In this document: positions 16,593 to 17,328 of the stretch, piece by piece | How the letters are laid out: each line of letters starts with the position of its first letter | Numbering within the stretch: position 1 is the first letter of the stretch | Assembly: GCA_026125835.1 (NCBI GenBank) | Contig: JAHCKJ010000014.1 | Coordinates: forward strand, 1 to 17,328 | Direction: 5' to 3' | DNA length: 17,328 bases | Source of the DNA: Sphingopyxis sp. | GTDB taxonomy: Bacteria; Pseudomonadota; Alphaproteobacteria; Sphingomonadales; Sphingomonadaceae | Notes under the pieces: generated by a model | What the model saw: the letters and a program-made list of their open reading frames with translations, nothing else | Databases searched by the model: none | What the model was told of the DNA's origin: nothing | Position numbers and translations under genes: made by a program

Positions 16593-16620
16593 TTGCGTTC
16601 AAAGTTGGCCCGGTTAGGGT
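16593..16620 (+). promoter_or_regulatory. Candidate promoter of the S1C protease gene
   Basis: TTGCGT (16593-16598) and TAGGGT (16615-16620) are separated by 16 bases. The ATG follows at 16628, and no ribosome site is visible, so transcription may start at or just before the ATG (a leaderless mRNA). TAGGGT is a weak match to the -10 consensus, so this is tentative. Confidence 0.35.
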
Positions 16621-16627
16621 GCGCGCC

Positions 16628-17328
16628 ATGACCCGCCTCCTCCCCCTGCTCCTCGCCCTTTTTGCCCTCATCCTGCCCGCGCACGCCGCCGACGACATCA
16701 GCGCCGCGTCGCGCAGCGTCGTGCGCGTCGTGACCGTCGCGATGGTCGATGGCGAAGTCGTCGGCTTCGGGCATGGCAGCGGCATTGCGGTGTCGCCGAC
16801 GCGGATCGTCACCAACGCGCATGTCGTCGAATCGGCGGCCAAATATCCGAACAATGTCGCGCTGGGCATCGTGCCGTCGGAGGGGCAGAAAAGCTATGCC
16901 GCCAAGCTGATCGCGATCGACACCGCGCGCGATCTGGCGCTGATCGAGATCAGCGGCACCCGCCTGCCCGCCGCCGCGGTCTATACCGGTCCGCTCGAAT
17001 CGGGCGCCGATATCGTTGCGCTCGGCTATCCGGGCAATGTCGACCTCGCGACCGCGCGCAGCGCCAACGACTATATCACCCCGCGCACCCCGACGCGCAG
17101 CGAGGGCAATTTTTCCAACACCCAGGGCGTCGACGGGGTCGCGATGCTGATCCACACCGCGAAAATATCGCGCGGCAATTCGGGCGGGCCGCTCGTCGAC
17201 CGATGCGGGCGCATCGCCGGGATCAATTCGGCGATCACGCGCGCCGACGATGGCGATTCGCCCTTTGCCTTTGCGATATCGGCGCGCGAGCTCACCCGCT
17301 TTCTGGCCGATGCGGGGCAGAATTACGG
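16628..17328 (+). CDS. Secreted trypsin-like serine protease, S1C (DegP/HtrA-type) fold, N-terminal part
   Basis: A predicted periplasmic serine protease; 233 residues are visible and the gene runs past the window end. Residues 1-20 are a Sec signal peptide (MTRLLPLLLALFALILPAHA, then ADD). The catalytic triad is complete: His65 in TNAHVV, Asp102 in RDLALI and Ser185 in GNSGGPL. The order and spacing fit S1C/HtrA-like proteases; whether PDZ domains or a membrane-bound C-terminal region follow cannot be seen. It is divergent from DUF1203, with 101 bp between the starts. Envelope protein quality control is a reasonable guess but the substrate is unknown. Confidence 0.92.
   Translation, partial: MTRLLPLLLALFALILPAHAADDISAASRSVVRVVTVAMVDGEVVGFGHGSGIAVSPTRIVTNAHVVESAAKYPNNVALGIVPSEGQKSYAAKLIAIDTARDLALIEISGTRLPAAAVYTGPLESGADIVALGYPGNVDLATARSANDYITPRTPTRSEGNFSNTQGVDGVAMLIHTAKISRGNSGGPLVDRCGRIAGINSAITRADDGDSPFAFAISARELTRFLADAGQNY

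Noticed and set aside
16527..16627. Ada box upstream of the DUF1203-ada operon
   Set aside because: I looked for an A-rich element followed by GCGC-type sequence; nothing matched well enough to report.
1..17328. Mobile element, CRISPR array, toxin-antitoxin or defence system
   Set aside because: No transposase, integrase, regularly spaced repeats, tRNA attachment site or known defence proteins are visible; the gene content looks like ordinary chromosomal core.

Overview
The window is GC-rich, densely packed chromosomal DNA from an alphaproteobacterium. It is most likely a sphingomonad (Sphingopyxis/Sphingomonas-like). This rests on protein similarity as I recognise it (DnaK, DnaJ, PCu(A)C, the HExxH 'vgr-related' protein), an alphaproteobacterial heat-shock promoter, an alphaproteobacterial LexA box, and REP-type hairpins of a kind common in sphingomonads. 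No phage, transposase, CRISPR array, tRNA or rRNA is visible. Most of the window is housekeeping and stress-response genes.

Layout from left to right. (1) Three minus-strand genes: a periplasmic copper chaperone (PCu(A)C), a small HExxH protein, and the N-terminal part of rmuC. A perfect GTTC-N7-GTTC LexA-type operator sits just upstream of rmuC. (2) dnaK and dnaJ on the plus strand, behind a near-perfect alphaproteobacterial RpoH promoter. A REP-like inverted repeat separates the two genes, and a second, different one follows dnaJ. (3) A large minus-strand patatin-like phospholipase with a DUF3376-type C-terminus. (4) A plus-strand run of kup, a short kdpD-like histidine kinase, kdpE and priA. 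The kinase starts 6 bp after kup and overlaps kdpE by 4 bp, which suggests a potassium uptake and regulation unit built on Kup rather than KdpFABC. (5) A tightly spaced minus-strand operon: DUF1203, ada, a SnoaL-like protein and an isocitrate lyase/PEP mutase-family enzyme. (6) The start of a secreted trypsin-like (S1C) serine protease on the plus strand, cut by the window edge.

The most striking feature is damage to two neighbouring genes. The kdpD-like gene (about 10285-10590) and priA (about 12360-12970) each contain a burst of small frame changes. Conserved protein blocks continue, but hop between all three frames. kdpE, lying between them, and the first third of priA are intact. PriA is normally important for replication restart, and the blocks themselves are well conserved, so locally poor sequence is at least as likely as true gene decay. 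I found no clearly new system. The most useful leads are the LexA box at rmuC, the Kup-KdpDE linkage, the covarying REP arms between dnaK and dnaJ, and the ada operon.
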